Source: Chitinophaga pinensis
GTDB lineage: Bacteria > Bacteroidota > Bacteroidia > Chitinophagales > Chitinophagaceae
Assembly: GCF_007896845.1 (NCBI RefSeq)
Contig: NZ_VOHS01000010.1
Location: 62,001-126,000, forward strand
Length of the DNA: 64,000 nt
Direction of reading: 5' to 3'
In this document: piece after piece, positions 1 through 9,248 of the stretch
Layout: every line of letters starts with the position of its first letter
Position numbering within the stretch: the stretch's first letter is position 1
Program-made: the position numbers and the translations under genes
The notes under the pieces: generated by a model
Told to the model about the DNA's origin: nothing
Databases searched by the model: none
Seen by the model: the letters and a program-made list of their open reading frames with translations, nothing else

Positions 1-1143
1 TCCTTTGCGGTAAGTAAGGATCCTTCCAGTGACAACTACGCGATATTCATCCGCAGAAACAGGAATGAATATGCTGATAAAAACCAGATGGAAGTGATCA
101 CCTACAATGGCATGCATCAGGAAACCAGCAGAGCATTCTATCAACCGCCTTACAAATACACCTCTCTGAACTATCTGGATATGGCGGTATTGGGTGAAGA
201 CAGGGTATGTATACTGGGCTTTGCGTACAATCAGATCGCTGCCAGTGACAGGGAAGGACAACTGGTACTGCTCACCCTTGCGAAAGGAGGACGGAAAATG
301 ACAGCAGAACTGCTGGACTTACCAGATAACCGCATCGCTGACAGTGCAGTCGTTCGCTTCAATCCTGTCACCAAAAAACTGATGCTGCTGGGCACCTCGC
401 ATATTGAAGATGCCGACCCGCAGCCTTATAATGGATTCCTCGCAATTATAGACCCATTTAAGGCCAAAACAGAGCAATTCCTGAACATCTATCCATCTGA
501 GGCTGATACGCAGAAAAAGAAGCTCTTTGGCGCTAAACAAAGCTATACCGGTACACCGCAGGATCTGGTGTTGCATGAAGATGGCAGTTATTCGATCATT
601 TACGAGGAACTGAACCCGGAAAAACATACACCGCTCAATGGACAGGCTTATACTTACTATAATCTGGACAACATGGCGATCAGTAACTTTGATGCAGACA
701 ACAAACTGACATTCACCAGTTTCATTCCTAAAAAACAATACCTGAAAAATACCGCTTACTCCAGCTTCTATCTGGCGCATCGCAGAATATCTGCACAGCA
801 ATTCATCTATGGAGATCAGTATCGTTCCTTTTCCTATCTGAACATCAAAAACAGGACGTATATACTCATGAATGATGCGGAGCAGAATGCGGGTACGTCA
901 ACAGACGAAGTGGTACAACTGAAGGTGCCTTCCAACGGACAGGCTTACATTTACACCACCGGAATAAGCAGTCCTGAACGTGCACCGTTTTTCGGGAAAC
1001 TGAAAAAAGGAGAAACACATGCTTTATCCGTATTCAATATTGCTGACTATAATGTTGAGCGCAATACATATGTGACATTGAAACTGGAAGTAACAGCAAA
1101 AGAAAAAGGTGCAAAACTCGTATGGCTCACACCGGAAGAATAA
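1..1143 (+). CDS. Hypothetical protein, 5' end missing
   Basis: The reading frame is open from the first base of the window, so the start lies upstream and only the last 380 residues are visible. The first in-frame ATG at 88 is probably internal. The visible part is soluble, rich in aromatic and polar residues in short alternating stretches, and looks like a beta-rich (propeller-like or extracellular) protein, but I do not recognise a family. There is no membrane segment or cysteine cluster in the visible part. It ends with TAA at 1143 and is followed by about 400 bases with no gene. Function unknown. Confidence 0.75.
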   Translation, partial: SFAVSKDPSSDNYAIFIRRNRNEYADKNQMEVITYNGMHQETSRAFYQPPYKYTSLNYLDMAVLGEDRVCILGFAYNQIAASDREGQLVLLTLAKGGRKMTAELLDLPDNRIADSAVVRFNPVTKKLMLLGTSHIEDADPQPYNGFLAIIDPFKAKTEQFLNIYPSEADTQKKKLFGAKQSYTGTPQDLVLHEDGSYSIIYEELNPEKHTPLNGQAYTYYNLDNMAISNFDADNKLTFTSFIPKKQYLKNTAYSSFYLAHRRISAQQFIYGDQYRSFSYLNIKNRTYILMNDAEQNAGTSTDEVVQLKVPSNGQAYIYTTGISSPERAPFFGKLKKGETHALSVFNIADYNVERNTYVTLKLEVTAKEKGAKLVWLTPEE

Positions 1144-1548
1144 AAAAAGGCTAAAGTAGGAATACTCCAGCCATTGCTAAACCTACAACTGTTTACACTG
1201 TTCATGTAACATATCTTAACTGCCACAGTTGTCACGGCAGGGGGTGTCAGGATGATGTATACAAAGCTCAAAATATTTGTCCGCAATGAAAATGACCAAA
1301 CCCGGTCATATCTATCCCCGGTTTGAGTGAGACCAGCTGTGAGGCTGTCTCTGCGGAGATGCGTTCAATTGAGAGCACAAAACTACACACTGTTAGGTCA
1401 ACAGACTTATACATAACAAAGCATTTCTGATAAAAATCAAATAATTGTGTACCTCCGGGTATCGGAAATGGCAAAAGAATACAGTATCAAAATAAAAAGA
1501 GGCTGCTCAAAAATTGAGTAGCCTCTTTTTTGTGATTGTTATGGTATA
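1144..1548. other. Intergenic region of about 400 bp
   Basis: No convincing gene is seen between the upstream + gene and the convergent molybdoenzyme gene. Short open frames on the minus strand here have no family features and atypical composition. The only structured element is the hairpin at 1494-1531. Confidence 0.6.
1494..1531. terminator. Bidirectional intrinsic terminator
   Basis: A 10-bp stem (1499-1508 with 1516-1525, one G-T pair) with a 7-nt loop is flanked by an A-run on the left and six Ts on the right, so it can act on both strands. It sits just past the stop of the minus-strand molybdoenzyme gene at 1549, which it most likely terminates. Confidence 0.8.
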
Positions 1549-2241
1549 TCAGCTATAGCGGTCATTTCTCCATGGATAGGCGGTATCTGAATAGCCCCTT
1601 TCTTCCCAGAAACCCAGCTTATTTTCGGTCAGGAATTCTATCCTGCGGATCCATTTGGACCCTTTCCAGGCATATAACTGCGGGGTGATCATTCTTACGG
1701 GTCCGCCGTGCTCAATCGGCAAAGGAGCACCTTCTACGGTATGTACCAACAGTACATCCGGCTTCAGGGCTTCTTCGAGGGAAATATTGGTTGTATAATC
1801 ATCGTAGCCGTAACAAAGAATATGTGTGGCATTTTCACTGGGCTGAGCCAATGCGGCCAGATCCAGAAAACGTACGCCTTTCCAGTTCATATCCAGTTTA
1901 GACCATGTGGTGACACAATGAAAGTCGGAAGTATCTTCAGTCTGCGGCAGGGCCATAAAATCGTCCCAGCTCAGTTCTACGGGGTGCTCTACTGCACCAT
2001 CTATCACCAGTTTCCATTCATCCAATGGAATAGCAGGCTCTATTCCGAGGTCGAGTACGGGCCATTTACGGGTAAGCACCTGACCTACCGGTACCACAGG
2101 CATTCCATGACGATTAGGTCTGCCGCTGCCCATAGGTTTATCATCTGCCACAGACGGCGTCTGACTCATTTTTCCCTCAAAACGGGCTTTGAGTTTCATA
2201 CGGGCTTCAACGACCCTTTTCAGCTTTTCTGATTCTTCCAT
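1549..2241 (-). CDS. Sulfite oxidase-like molybdopterin-dependent oxidoreductase
   Basis: This is a 230-residue protein of the sulfite oxidase/MsrP (YedY/YuiH-like) fold. The molybdopterin-binding core shows the DFHCVTTWS motif, whose cysteine is the expected molybdenum ligand, followed by the family-typical HGGPVRMITPQLYAWKGSKW stretch. There is no signal peptide, no haem domain and no C-terminal dimerisation domain, so it resembles the compact cytoplasmic YuiH-type members rather than the periplasmic MsrP catalytic subunit. No membrane partner gene (MsrQ) is adjacent. The substrate cannot be told from sequence; sulfoxide or sulfite reactions are known in the wider family. The ATG at 2241 gives the expected start, and the gene stands alone with a terminator just downstream. 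Confidence 0.85.
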   Translation of the reverse strand: MEESEKLKRVVEARMKLKARFEGKMSQTPSVADDKPMGSGRPNRHGMPVVPVGQVLTRKWPVLDLGIEPAIPLDEWKLVIDGAVEHPVELSWDDFMALPQTEDTSDFHCVTTWSKLDMNWKGVRFLDLAALAQPSENATHILCYGYDDYTTNISLEEALKPDVLLVHTVEGAPLPIEHGGPVRMITPQLYAWKGSKWIRRIEFLTENKLGFWEERGYSDTAYPWRNDRYS

Positions 2242-2582
2242 GTATTGAAGGTAGGAATTATTAAAAAACCGGCAGATATGAATATCAAAGACGCGGCGGA
2301 AAGGCCTGATACCGGAAATTTTGAGGAAAAAATACCCGGCTGCCAGCGGAGGTTTTCAGGCCATCACCGGTCACCTGATATAATTATCGGTAGATAACCC
2401 TTTCAGTTACAATTCAATTGCAGTGAAAACAAGTAAACTTGTCTGACGGTGGAGCAGTTTTTGTGATAATCCTTACTGGCAGGCCCACGGGCTGTACTAT
2501 CAGCGCATTGAATAATGGATGTCCGGCAGCTGGTAGATACCCATAAAAAACATAAATTTGATATTGTACTCAACCATTGCTG
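2242..2582. other. Divergent intergenic region of about 340 bp
   Basis: This lies between the divergently transcribed molybdoenzyme and Clp-N/TPR genes and presumably contains both promoters. I see no clear promoter box, strong hairpin or open frame worth calling. Confidence 0.5.
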
Positions 2583-3797
2583 ATGCTATTAACGTCCTCC
2601 TATGAACTAAAGACAGCATTTGCCTATGCCAGGAGTTTCAGCCTGGAGAGGAAGCTTTATTACATTGATAGCCAGATGATATTGCTGGGTATCCTGGACT
2701 CTTACGCGAGCGACGTAGCCATCGGGGCTTCCGACAGGGAAAAGATGCTCCAGTGGTTACATGCACTGGACTGGGAACAGCGGCCCGGCGCCCCTATTCC
2801 TACGGGTAATAAACCCAAGGTGCCTATCATGACAGAAGCGGAAAGGATGCTGGAAAATGCCACTTATTTTCAGAAAAAGCTGGGTGATGAACAACTCCAT
2901 CCGCAGCATATTATCCTCTCGATACTCACCATAGAAAACCGTTGTCAGTACAAATTCAAGTCTCTGGGTATCATCTTTGAAACCTATCTGGAACAGATAC
3001 TTGCAATAAGGAAAGCTAAAATAGATGTCCCTTTCCGCAGTCCCCGGATAAAGACTTCCTACATCAGCTTTTTCCATCCGTTTTTACAATTATTTTATGG
3101 GCCGCAACAAAAGAAAAACGCGGTAGAAAGATACTTCAGTGAAGCGCAGTCTTTGCTGCAATACAATGATATTCACAAGTGCCGGAGCTTATGCCATCTG
3201 GTGTTACAGATGCAGCCTGACCATGTAAATGCATTGTGGTTATCGGGAGTGACCTGGAGGGTGGAACGTAATTTTCAGAAGGCGTTGCCTTTCTATGATA
3301 AAGTACATCATAAACATCCGCAGCATACCGGTGTACTGGCCGAAGTAGCGCATTGTCACAGTGAGATGGGCAATCATGAATGGGCCTTGAAACTGTACTC
3401 ACATGCATTATCCCTTAATCCGGGATCGTCTGAATTATTGAATAGTCTTGGGTTTGAATGTATTCATCTGGAATTGTATGTAGAGGCGATTTCTTATTTC
3501 GATCAGGCAATTGCGTATGATGAGGAATGTGCCTATGCGTATAACAACAAAGGCTATGTGCTGATGCATCTGGGATTCCCGGTAGCAGCCAAAGAACTGA
3601 TACTTAAATCATTGCAGATCAATAAAGGAAATGCTTATGCTTACAGAAATCTGGCATTATTATCCTTGAAAGAACAGGATGTGGAGACGGCCAGAGAGAT
3701 GCTCCAAAAGGCGCAACGCTTTCACTTCAAACGCAATTATGGGAACGAAGTGGAAGAGTTATTGCGCCGTCTGGATAATCAAAAAGCTACTTCGTGA
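2583..3797 (+). CDS. Clp-N-like domain protein with C-terminal TPR repeats
   Basis: This is a 404-residue protein with two parts. Residues about 8-145 contain two helical repeats resembling the double Clp-N motif of ClpA/ClpB/ClpC, the second (MTEAERMLENATYFQKKL then LHPQHIILSIL) being clearest. No AAA+ ATPase domain follows. Residues about 185-395 hold five or so tetratricopeptide repeats with the usual small/aromatic spacing (for example NALWLSGVTWRVERNFQKAL and YAYNNKGYVLMHLG). The protein therefore looks like an adaptor or scaffold with two protein-binding modules. I chose the ATG at 2583 over a TTG two codons upstream. It ends 10 bases inside the 3' end of the convergent PAP2 gene. The Clp-N assignment is by pattern and needs a profile search; the TPR assignment is secure. 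Confidence 0.75.
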   Translation: MLLTSSYELKTAFAYARSFSLERKLYYIDSQMILLGILDSYASDVAIGASDREKMLQWLHALDWEQRPGAPIPTGNKPKVPIMTEAERMLENATYFQKKLGDEQLHPQHIILSILTIENRCQYKFKSLGIIFETYLEQILAIRKAKIDVPFRSPRIKTSYISFFHPFLQLFYGPQQKKNAVERYFSEAQSLLQYNDIHKCRSLCHLVLQMQPDHVNALWLSGVTWRVERNFQKALPFYDKVHHKHPQHTGVLAEVAHCHSEMGNHEWALKLYSHALSLNPGSSELLNSLGFECIHLELYVEAISYFDQAIAYDEECAYAYNNKGYVLMHLGFPVAAKELILKSLQINKGNAYAYRNLALLSLKEQDVETAREMLQKAQRFHFKRNYGNEVEELLRRLDNQKATS

Positions 3798-4737
3798 TCA
3801 CTGTATAAAACTTCGCGATACGCTCGTTATACGCTACACTTCTCATCAGTACAAGTCTGTATAAAATGATACCTACGCTTGCACAGGTAATACCTGCCAC
3901 TACATCCAGCACATAGTGGTGACTGGTGTAAACAGCTGCAAACCAGATACCGAGGGCGATAATACCGAAGATTGTGGTAAAGAAGATATTTGTTGTCTTC
4001 CTCGCATAGAAGAATACAATCAGCGGATAAGCGGAATGCAGCGATGGCATGGCCGCAAATACATTCGATCCTTTTGCATAAAGAGCTCCAAAGAGGTTTA
4101 CGTGCAGTGCATCATCGAATCTTAACAGTCCGGCTGCATTACTGAGTGTATTGGCGATGAAATCGAAGCCGTGTACCTGTACATACCATGGTGGCGCCGC
4201 AGGGTATGTGTAATACACGATATATCCCAGCCAGTTTACCAATATGAATGTCAGGGCAAAATGTATAAACTGCAGTCTGTCTTTATAGAACAGGTAGGCA
4301 GCGAATGCCAGTGGTACCGGCACCCAGCAAAGGTAAAAAGAACCCGTCAGCACATCCAGCCATACACGGGTATTGTGTAACCAGTATTCATTCGGCGTTA
4401 CTCTCACGCCATCCATCATAATACCAAACCAGGCCTTTTCCGTCTCATAAATGTCCTGTATATGCACGGGTCCCGTTAAATAGTTCGGGAACGCCTTCAT
4501 ATAATCAAACACGATCCAGTAGAAAATGAAGATCGAGAATCCTAATATAAACCGGCGGGTGGGCCGGGAAGCATAATAACAGCCATTGAAAATAGCCATC
4601 AGCCATAGCTGATCAGTCTTAAAGCCAACCAGCCAGGCGGAGAGCAGTAAATAGGCGATGCTGACCGCAGTGGTGATCAGCATATATCGCCTATCGAAAA
4701 ATGCAGTTGTAGGCCCGGCAGGAACAGGTGCGTCCAT
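3787..4737 (-). CDS. PAP2/AUR1-like inositol phosphorylceramide synthase candidate
   Basis: This 316-residue polytopic membrane protein has about seven to eight hydrophobic segments. Its C-terminal half carries the PAP2 phosphatase/transferase signature: MPSLHSAYP (motif C2) and SHHYVLDVVAG (motif C3, His and Asp of the catalytic triad). This arrangement matches AUR1-type inositol phosphorylceramide synthases, which move phosphoinositol from phosphatidylinositol to ceramide. It is the last gene of a ten-gene operon that also encodes ceramide-synthesis candidates, inositol phosphate synthase and a phosphatidylinositol-type transferase, so IPC synthase is the natural reading. A plain lipid phosphatase remains possible. 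It starts 10 bp after the stop of the hydroxylase gene and has little room for its own promoter. Confidence 0.8.
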   Translation of the reverse strand: MDAPVPAGPTTAFFDRRYMLITTAVSIAYLLLSAWLVGFKTDQLWLMAIFNGCYYASRPTRRFILGFSIFIFYWIVFDYMKAFPNYLTGPVHIQDIYETEKAWFGIMMDGVRVTPNEYWLHNTRVWLDVLTGSFYLCWVPVPLAFAAYLFYKDRLQFIHFALTFILVNWLGYIVYYTYPAAPPWYVQVHGFDFIANTLSNAAGLLRFDDALHVNLFGALYAKGSNVFAAMPSLHSAYPLIVFFYARKTTNIFFTTIFGIIALGIWFAAVYTSHHYVLDVVAGITCASVGIILYRLVLMRSVAYNERIAKFYTVITK

Positions 4738-4747
4738 CTTATCTCAC

Positions 4748-5368
4748 TTACTTTTGAAAATCTGACCTGAAGATCTTGTCCCAGAAGGATGAGCTTACGC
4801 CATATCCTCTGGTAGCATCGGCATAATGATGCATCATGTGGTGTTTCTTTAACTTCTTCCAGAACCTGGCTTTGAAATTGAAATGATGCAGGGCATAGTG
4901 GGAGATATCGTAGAAAAGATATCCGGCTATAAAGCCTGCAAAGAAACCATAGAAATATACTTCAGGTATAAAACTCTTATACAGAAAAAAGAAGCCTGTC
5001 GCCAGTGGAATGCTCACAGAAGGAGGCAGTACCAGACGCAGGGCATCGTTTGGATAATCATGGTGTACACCATGAAAAATAAAGTGTAATCTTCTACCCC
5101 ATTTAGAGGATGGCTCGAAATGGAATACGAAGCGGTGCATCACATACTCTACAAATGACCATACGAAGAGACCTGCTGCTACGCAAAGCGCCCAGATGAT
5201 CACACCAGATTGTTGTACAGCGAGGGCTGTCCAGCAGCACCACGCGATAACAGGAATGTATAAAAACAGCGGAACGCTGAAATGAACTTTTGATAGTTTC
5301 TCAAACAGGCTACTCTTGAACATTTGAGTAGACTCATGAGAGTTGGAAACGTAATGTCTATTACTCAT
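4748..5368 (-). CDS. Sterol desaturase/fatty acid hydroxylase family, likely ceramide fatty-acid 2-hydroxylase
   Basis: A protein of about 206 residues with four hydrophobic segments and the histidine boxes of the di-iron fatty acid hydroxylase superfamily: HRFVFH, FHGVHHDYP, HYALHH and HHMMHH. Size and box spacing resemble the FA2H/Scs7 hydroxylases that add a 2-hydroxyl group to the N-acyl chain of ceramides. Its place between the phosphatidyltransferase and the IPC synthase candidate supports a sphingolipid substrate; carotenoid or sterol substrates are less likely here. The ATG at 5368 is preferred; a GTG at 5389 would add seven residues and overlap the upstream stop codon. Substrate and hydroxylation position are inferred. 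Confidence 0.8.
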   Translation of the reverse strand: MSNRHYVSNSHESTQMFKSSLFEKLSKVHFSVPLFLYIPVIAWCCWTALAVQQSGVIIWALCVAAGLFVWSFVEYVMHRFVFHFEPSSKWGRRLHFIFHGVHHDYPNDALRLVLPPSVSIPLATGFFFLYKSFIPEVYFYGFFAGFIAGYLFYDISHYALHHFNFKARFWKKLKKHHMMHHYADATRGYGVSSSFWDKIFRSDFQK

Positions 5369-5388
5369 CGTTGCGAATTTAACAATCA

Positions 5389-6669
5389 CTAGGGCTTGAA
5401 CTGCTCTTTGATTTCTTTGCCGGTGGCAGGATCGATTCCTTTCATTTCAATGTAAACAACATTCGGCACCCAGAAGGTACCTCCTTCAATCTGAAGATAT
5501 ATTCTGTTTAGCTGGGCCATTACATTACCAATCTGTGTGTAGATATGGTATTGACCTTCAGCAGATTTCATCAGATATAGCTTCTTCTTGTCATAGGCTA
5601 CGGAACGCAATTCATACTTGTCTTTAGATACTTGTTTTATCTTCAGACCGTATGCAAATTTACGTTGTATATAGTTTAATCCCTTTTTTTCATTGTGCTC
5701 GGTGTATCTGATCCAGTAGATATTTACGGGCTCATCTTCATCGAGTGTACCATCTTTCTGGATATTCAGATCATACACAATGGTATTGGCGTTAGGCGTA
5801 CGCTGCATGTAAAACAGCATAGTTGGAATACCTGTCGGTACAGGAAAGTTAGGTTCTTTACTCTGACCCTGTCCGGCTGGCTTTGCCATTGCCATAACAG
5901 GCAGTACCATGATCAGCAGTGCGATCACCGGTGTGGTGGTGGCGCTTCTGATAACACGGGTCACCTGATCCTGCTTATCAATCGCTTTCTTCGCATCGAG
6001 GATACGACCTACTGCTGTAATATTGGTCATGATCGCCATAATGAACAGAGGGAAAGTGAAGATCGAAATCGTCTCGAATACATGGAAAGGAATGCCCGGA
6101 ATGAACAATTTATAGTCGCCTCCGATAAAATGAGAGGTGATACCACAGGCGATCGCTGAAACAGATATAATTACGATCCTTTCAGGACGCTGCATTAATC
6201 CACCTTTACATTCAATACCAAGTCCTTCTGCACGTGCCCTTGTGTAGCTCACCATCATGGAGCCTATCAGTGCGATGAAGGCGAATATGGAGCTCAGGAA
6301 ATAGTGGTGACCGATCAGGTAATAACAGATACCGAGGAACAGGACCATTTCACTGTAACGGTCCAGTACGGAGTCGAATAAAGCGCCGAAACGCGAACCC
6401 ATATTTCCCAGACGGGCTACCTGCCCATCCAGCATATCAAATAATCCCGCAAAAAGGATCAGACCGCCGGCCCATCCTACATATGACAGGTCGCCTCTGT
6501 TGCCTTCCTCTACTCCCGTCACAAAAATCACAACAACTCCTATATTCAGCAGGAAACCGATGAGGGTGACAGCATTTGGCGTCAGCCCCATTTTAATCAG
6601 CCCTTTTACAAAAGGGTTGATCACTACGTAAATTGCTTGCTGCAGTTTATCTCTGAATCGTTTTTTCAT
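5389..6669 (-). CDS. CDP-alcohol phosphatidyltransferase (phosphatidylinositol-phosphate synthase type) fused to a C-terminal domain
   Basis: The 426-residue protein has an N-terminal CDP-alcohol phosphatidyltransferase domain (about residues 10-230, six hydrophobic segments) with the full signature DG-x2-AR-x8-G-x3-D-x3-D, seen as DGQVARLGNMG...ALFDSVLDRYSE. In this operon the likely acceptor is inositol 1-phosphate, giving phosphatidylinositol phosphate from CDP-diacylglycerol. After about residue 240 a further hydrophobic stretch ending MVLPVMAMA leads into about 165 soluble residues that resemble DUF4833-type proteins. That tail is not part of the usual enzyme (around 200-230 residues) and probably lies on the periplasmic side. 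The domain name is from memory and should be checked. The gene follows the DUF5686 gene by 22 bp. Confidence 0.85.
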   Translation of the reverse strand: MKKRFRDKLQQAIYVVINPFVKGLIKMGLTPNAVTLIGFLLNIGVVVIFVTGVEEGNRGDLSYVGWAGGLILFAGLFDMLDGQVARLGNMGSRFGALFDSVLDRYSEMVLFLGICYYLIGHHYFLSSIFAFIALIGSMMVSYTRARAEGLGIECKGGLMQRPERIVIISVSAIACGITSHFIGGDYKLFIPGIPFHVFETISIFTFPLFIMAIMTNITAVGRILDAKKAIDKQDQVTRVIRSATTTPVIALLIMVLPVMAMAKPAGQGQSKEPNFPVPTGIPTMLFYMQRTPNANTIVYDLNIQKDGTLDEDEPVNIYWIRYTEHNEKKGLNYIQRKFAYGLKIKQVSKDKYELRSVAYDKKKLYLMKSAEGQYHIYTQIGNVMAQLNRIYLQIEGGTFWVPNVVYIEMKGIDPATGKEIKEQFKP

Positions 6670-6691
6670 GGCTTACGATTGAAAACGTCAA

Positions 6692-9238
6692 TTAAAAATC
6701 AAATCTGACCCTGCCTCTGATACCCCAGTTGGAAATGAGAGGGTTGTCCAGATAAGTAAACCTTTTTACCAGGTCAAGCCTGAGTAATTTGAATATATTA
6801 GAAATACCAACACTACCTTCTACATATGGGTCCTGACCTAACGTATAGGTGATCGGTGTTCCATCTGCATAATTGGAGAACTGGATCTTTGAAGGGTCCT
6901 GACGTGGGTCATTTTGTCTGCTCAATCCACCATACAGTACTTTTATGGTTGCTACTTCACGCCACTTCAGTTTCTTCAGCAAAGGTATCTTATTGAAAAT
7001 AAATCCGTTAAAGTTATGGTCAATATTTACCCCTGCATAGCGGTCACTCACAAACTCCAGGAAGTTCATCAGGTTATACGATTGTAACTGATAAGCATAT
7101 GACTGGTTCGCTCTGTGAATGGTCAGCAAAGGATAAGGTACTTTACCGAAGATCATGCCACCTTCTGCAACCACCTCACTGTAACCCAGCTGTCCCAGGA
7201 ATACCATCTTGTAAATATTCAGGGAAAGGTTCTGGTAATTGTACCCGCTGTTAAACAGGCCTTTAACTCCCGCGATCGCTCTGAATGTAAAAATAGGATA
7301 TTTGTTGGGGATGGGTATTCTGAAGTTCTTACCCTGATAGAACTCCTCGTGCGGCGCCCAGCGCAGTTCGAGTGACAATTCTGCAGTAGTGATCTTTTTC
7401 ACACTGTCAGATTGGGTAAGACCTTTATAATAAGACAGGGTACCTGCCGGTGTTTGTCCCCAGTGTTTGAATCCGAGCTGGAAGGAAGAGTGGTTATCGA
7501 ATTCATGGAGGTAGTACAAGCGGTAAATGTCGTTGTACAACCATTTATCGTTATTACCACGTTTGAAGGACAACAGGAAGTTATCTTCCTGTACGAACTG
7601 CAATTCCTGACCCGGAATCTTGGTATCATGCTGGTAACTTGCCTTAACGGCGCGTACCGGCCAGTCATAAATGGACTTATGGTTGAAGGCGTAAGAGCCT
7701 CCGAAGTAATATTTCCATTTTTCATCTTTGAAACCGTAGGCAGTATACCCTTCCAGATAGAGGCTTTTATTGAATTTAGGGGTTGTTCTGCCACCCAATC
7801 TCAGACGGAAACCTTCTACCGGGTTGAAGTTATAGAAGGTATTTACCGGACCAATTTCCACTTTCGGTCCTGCGCTCTTCCATCCTGCCAGCACAAAAGT
7901 CGCGATATCCATGGTCCGTTTGAAGGACTTCATGTTTTGCAGACTATCAATATTCTGATACACCTTAGATTCTGCCGTAGTCAGGGAATCGTGCCTGTTG
8001 GCGATCCAGAAGCTATCCGGTTTCTCTTCCTGATCTTCATTCTGCACAACTGCGGTTCCTGCATAGAAACCATCCGGCATTGGCTTATTGATCACCATAT
8101 TTTTGATGGAAACGGTACGTTCACCAAACAGACCGCTGCTTCCCTTAAACAGACCGAAATCGGCCATCAGGGTATTTTTATTCATGAAATAACGCCCGTC
8201 CGGAGTCTTTTCGAAGTCCATATACAGGTGAAAATCACGGATAAAGTTCAGGTTGATCTCTTTGTTGGCCGTCATATCTGCCTTCTGGATGGCATAATTG
8301 CCATCGAGGGTGATATAGAGTTTACCTTCCAGTAACCTGTCTGTCTTGTTACGCGGATAGAATTCCAGTACTATCAGTTTGGAGCTGTCAGCCGTTACGA
8401 TAGTATCAGCGATATAATATCTGTAAAAGGTGGGACCTGCGTTGGCAATCGGGCTGAGGAACTGGTTGGTGAACAGCATCATGTTGTTATCATAGATATC
8501 CACATCCTGATAGATGTGGTTCAGATAAGCACTCAGACCACGGTTATCAATATAATTCTCAAAGCTGACTTTCTTATCAGCAGTGATGATTGTTTTCTTT
8601 TTCTCGGGATCTTTCCGGAAATATACATCTGCGAGTTTTTCTTCCAGGTACATAGGCAGCAGCGAGCGGCCGGCCATTTTAGTAGTATCCTGATTTTCGA
8701 ACACAAATTTATACTTACGGGTAAAGCGGCTGTTCTGTATCTTTTCGGAAAGATTACTCAATGCGAATTCCAGTTTTTCGTACTGGTTATAATTCGCATA
8801 GTCGTAGTGTTCCATTCTGTTCTTTGATTTATTATCAATGACCAGTCGGATCAGCTCTACAGCCGGGTTATCCTTGTTCCTGTATCTTTCTTTTTTACGC
8901 TTCACGACAAACTCATTGAGCTGTTTCGCTCCGTTGTCGAGTACCATGTTCCGTACCTGCTCCTGTCCTTTTTGTACGCGTATTGTAATGGCTTTATACC
9001 CCATGAGGGAAAAGCGCACACTATCTTTTGGGCTATCAAACTGTAATTCGTACCGGCCTGCGGCATCTGTTGCGATACCGAAGGATGTACCAGGCACAAA
9101 AACGCTTACAAATGGCAAAGGGGAGCCTGATTTATCGGTAACAAGCCCCTTAACTGTCGTTGTTTGTGCAAATACTGAACTAAAGCCGAGCGTAAGCAAT
9201 AACAAAAGACCTATACTAATATTTTTACTACCATTCAT
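6692..9238 (-). CDS. DUF5686-type outer-membrane protein with carboxypeptidase-regulatory-like domain
   Basis: An 848-residue secreted protein. It has a signal peptide (cleavage near FAQ, residue 25), then a CarboxypepD_reg-like beta-sandwich (about 27-110, KGLVTDKSGSPLPFVSV and DAAGRYELQF), a long central region, and a C-terminal half of alternating hydrophobic strands ending in a phenylalanine (RVRFDF), the pattern of an outer-membrane beta-barrel. It lacks the plug domain of TonB-dependent receptors and matches the DUF5686 family common in Bacteroidota, whose role is not established. Its position inside a lipid-synthesis operon, 10 bp after gtrA-like and 22 bp before the phosphatidyltransferase, suggests a role in placing or handling the lipid at the outer membrane. 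That role is inference. Confidence 0.8.
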   Translation of the reverse strand: MNGSKNISIGLLLLLTLGFSSVFAQTTTVKGLVTDKSGSPLPFVSVFVPGTSFGIATDAAGRYELQFDSPKDSVRFSLMGYKAITIRVQKGQEQVRNMVLDNGAKQLNEFVVKRKKERYRNKDNPAVELIRLVIDNKSKNRMEHYDYANYNQYEKLEFALSNLSEKIQNSRFTRKYKFVFENQDTTKMAGRSLLPMYLEEKLADVYFRKDPEKKKTIITADKKVSFENYIDNRGLSAYLNHIYQDVDIYDNNMMLFTNQFLSPIANAGPTFYRYYIADTIVTADSSKLIVLEFYPRNKTDRLLEGKLYITLDGNYAIQKADMTANKEINLNFIRDFHLYMDFEKTPDGRYFMNKNTLMADFGLFKGSSGLFGERTVSIKNMVINKPMPDGFYAGTAVVQNEDQEEKPDSFWIANRHDSLTTAESKVYQNIDSLQNMKSFKRTMDIATFVLAGWKSAGPKVEIGPVNTFYNFNPVEGFRLRLGGRTTPKFNKSLYLEGYTAYGFKDEKWKYYFGGSYAFNHKSIYDWPVRAVKASYQHDTKIPGQELQFVQEDNFLLSFKRGNNDKWLYNDIYRLYYLHEFDNHSSFQLGFKHWGQTPAGTLSYYKGLTQSDSVKKITTAELSLELRWAPHEEFYQGKNFRIPIPNKYPIFTFRAIAGVKGLFNSGYNYQNLSLNIYKMVFLGQLGYSEVVAEGGMIFGKVPYPLLTIHRANQSYAYQLQSYNLMNFLEFVSDRYAGVNIDHNFNGFIFNKIPLLKKLKWREVATIKVLYGGLSRQNDPRQDPSKIQFSNYADGTPITYTLGQDPYVEGSVGISNIFKLLRLDLVKRFTYLDNPLISNWGIRGRVRFDF

Positions 9239-9248
9239 CTATCTAACA

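Noticed and set aside
1268..1474. Small minus-strand frame in the first intergenic region
   Set aside because: No homology-like features or start context, and it ends among non-coding AT-rich sequence.
7412..8335. Long antisense open frame (307 codons) inside the DUF5686 gene
   Set aside because: It has no family features and lies fully antisense to a well-supported beta-barrel gene; such shadows are common opposite long genes.
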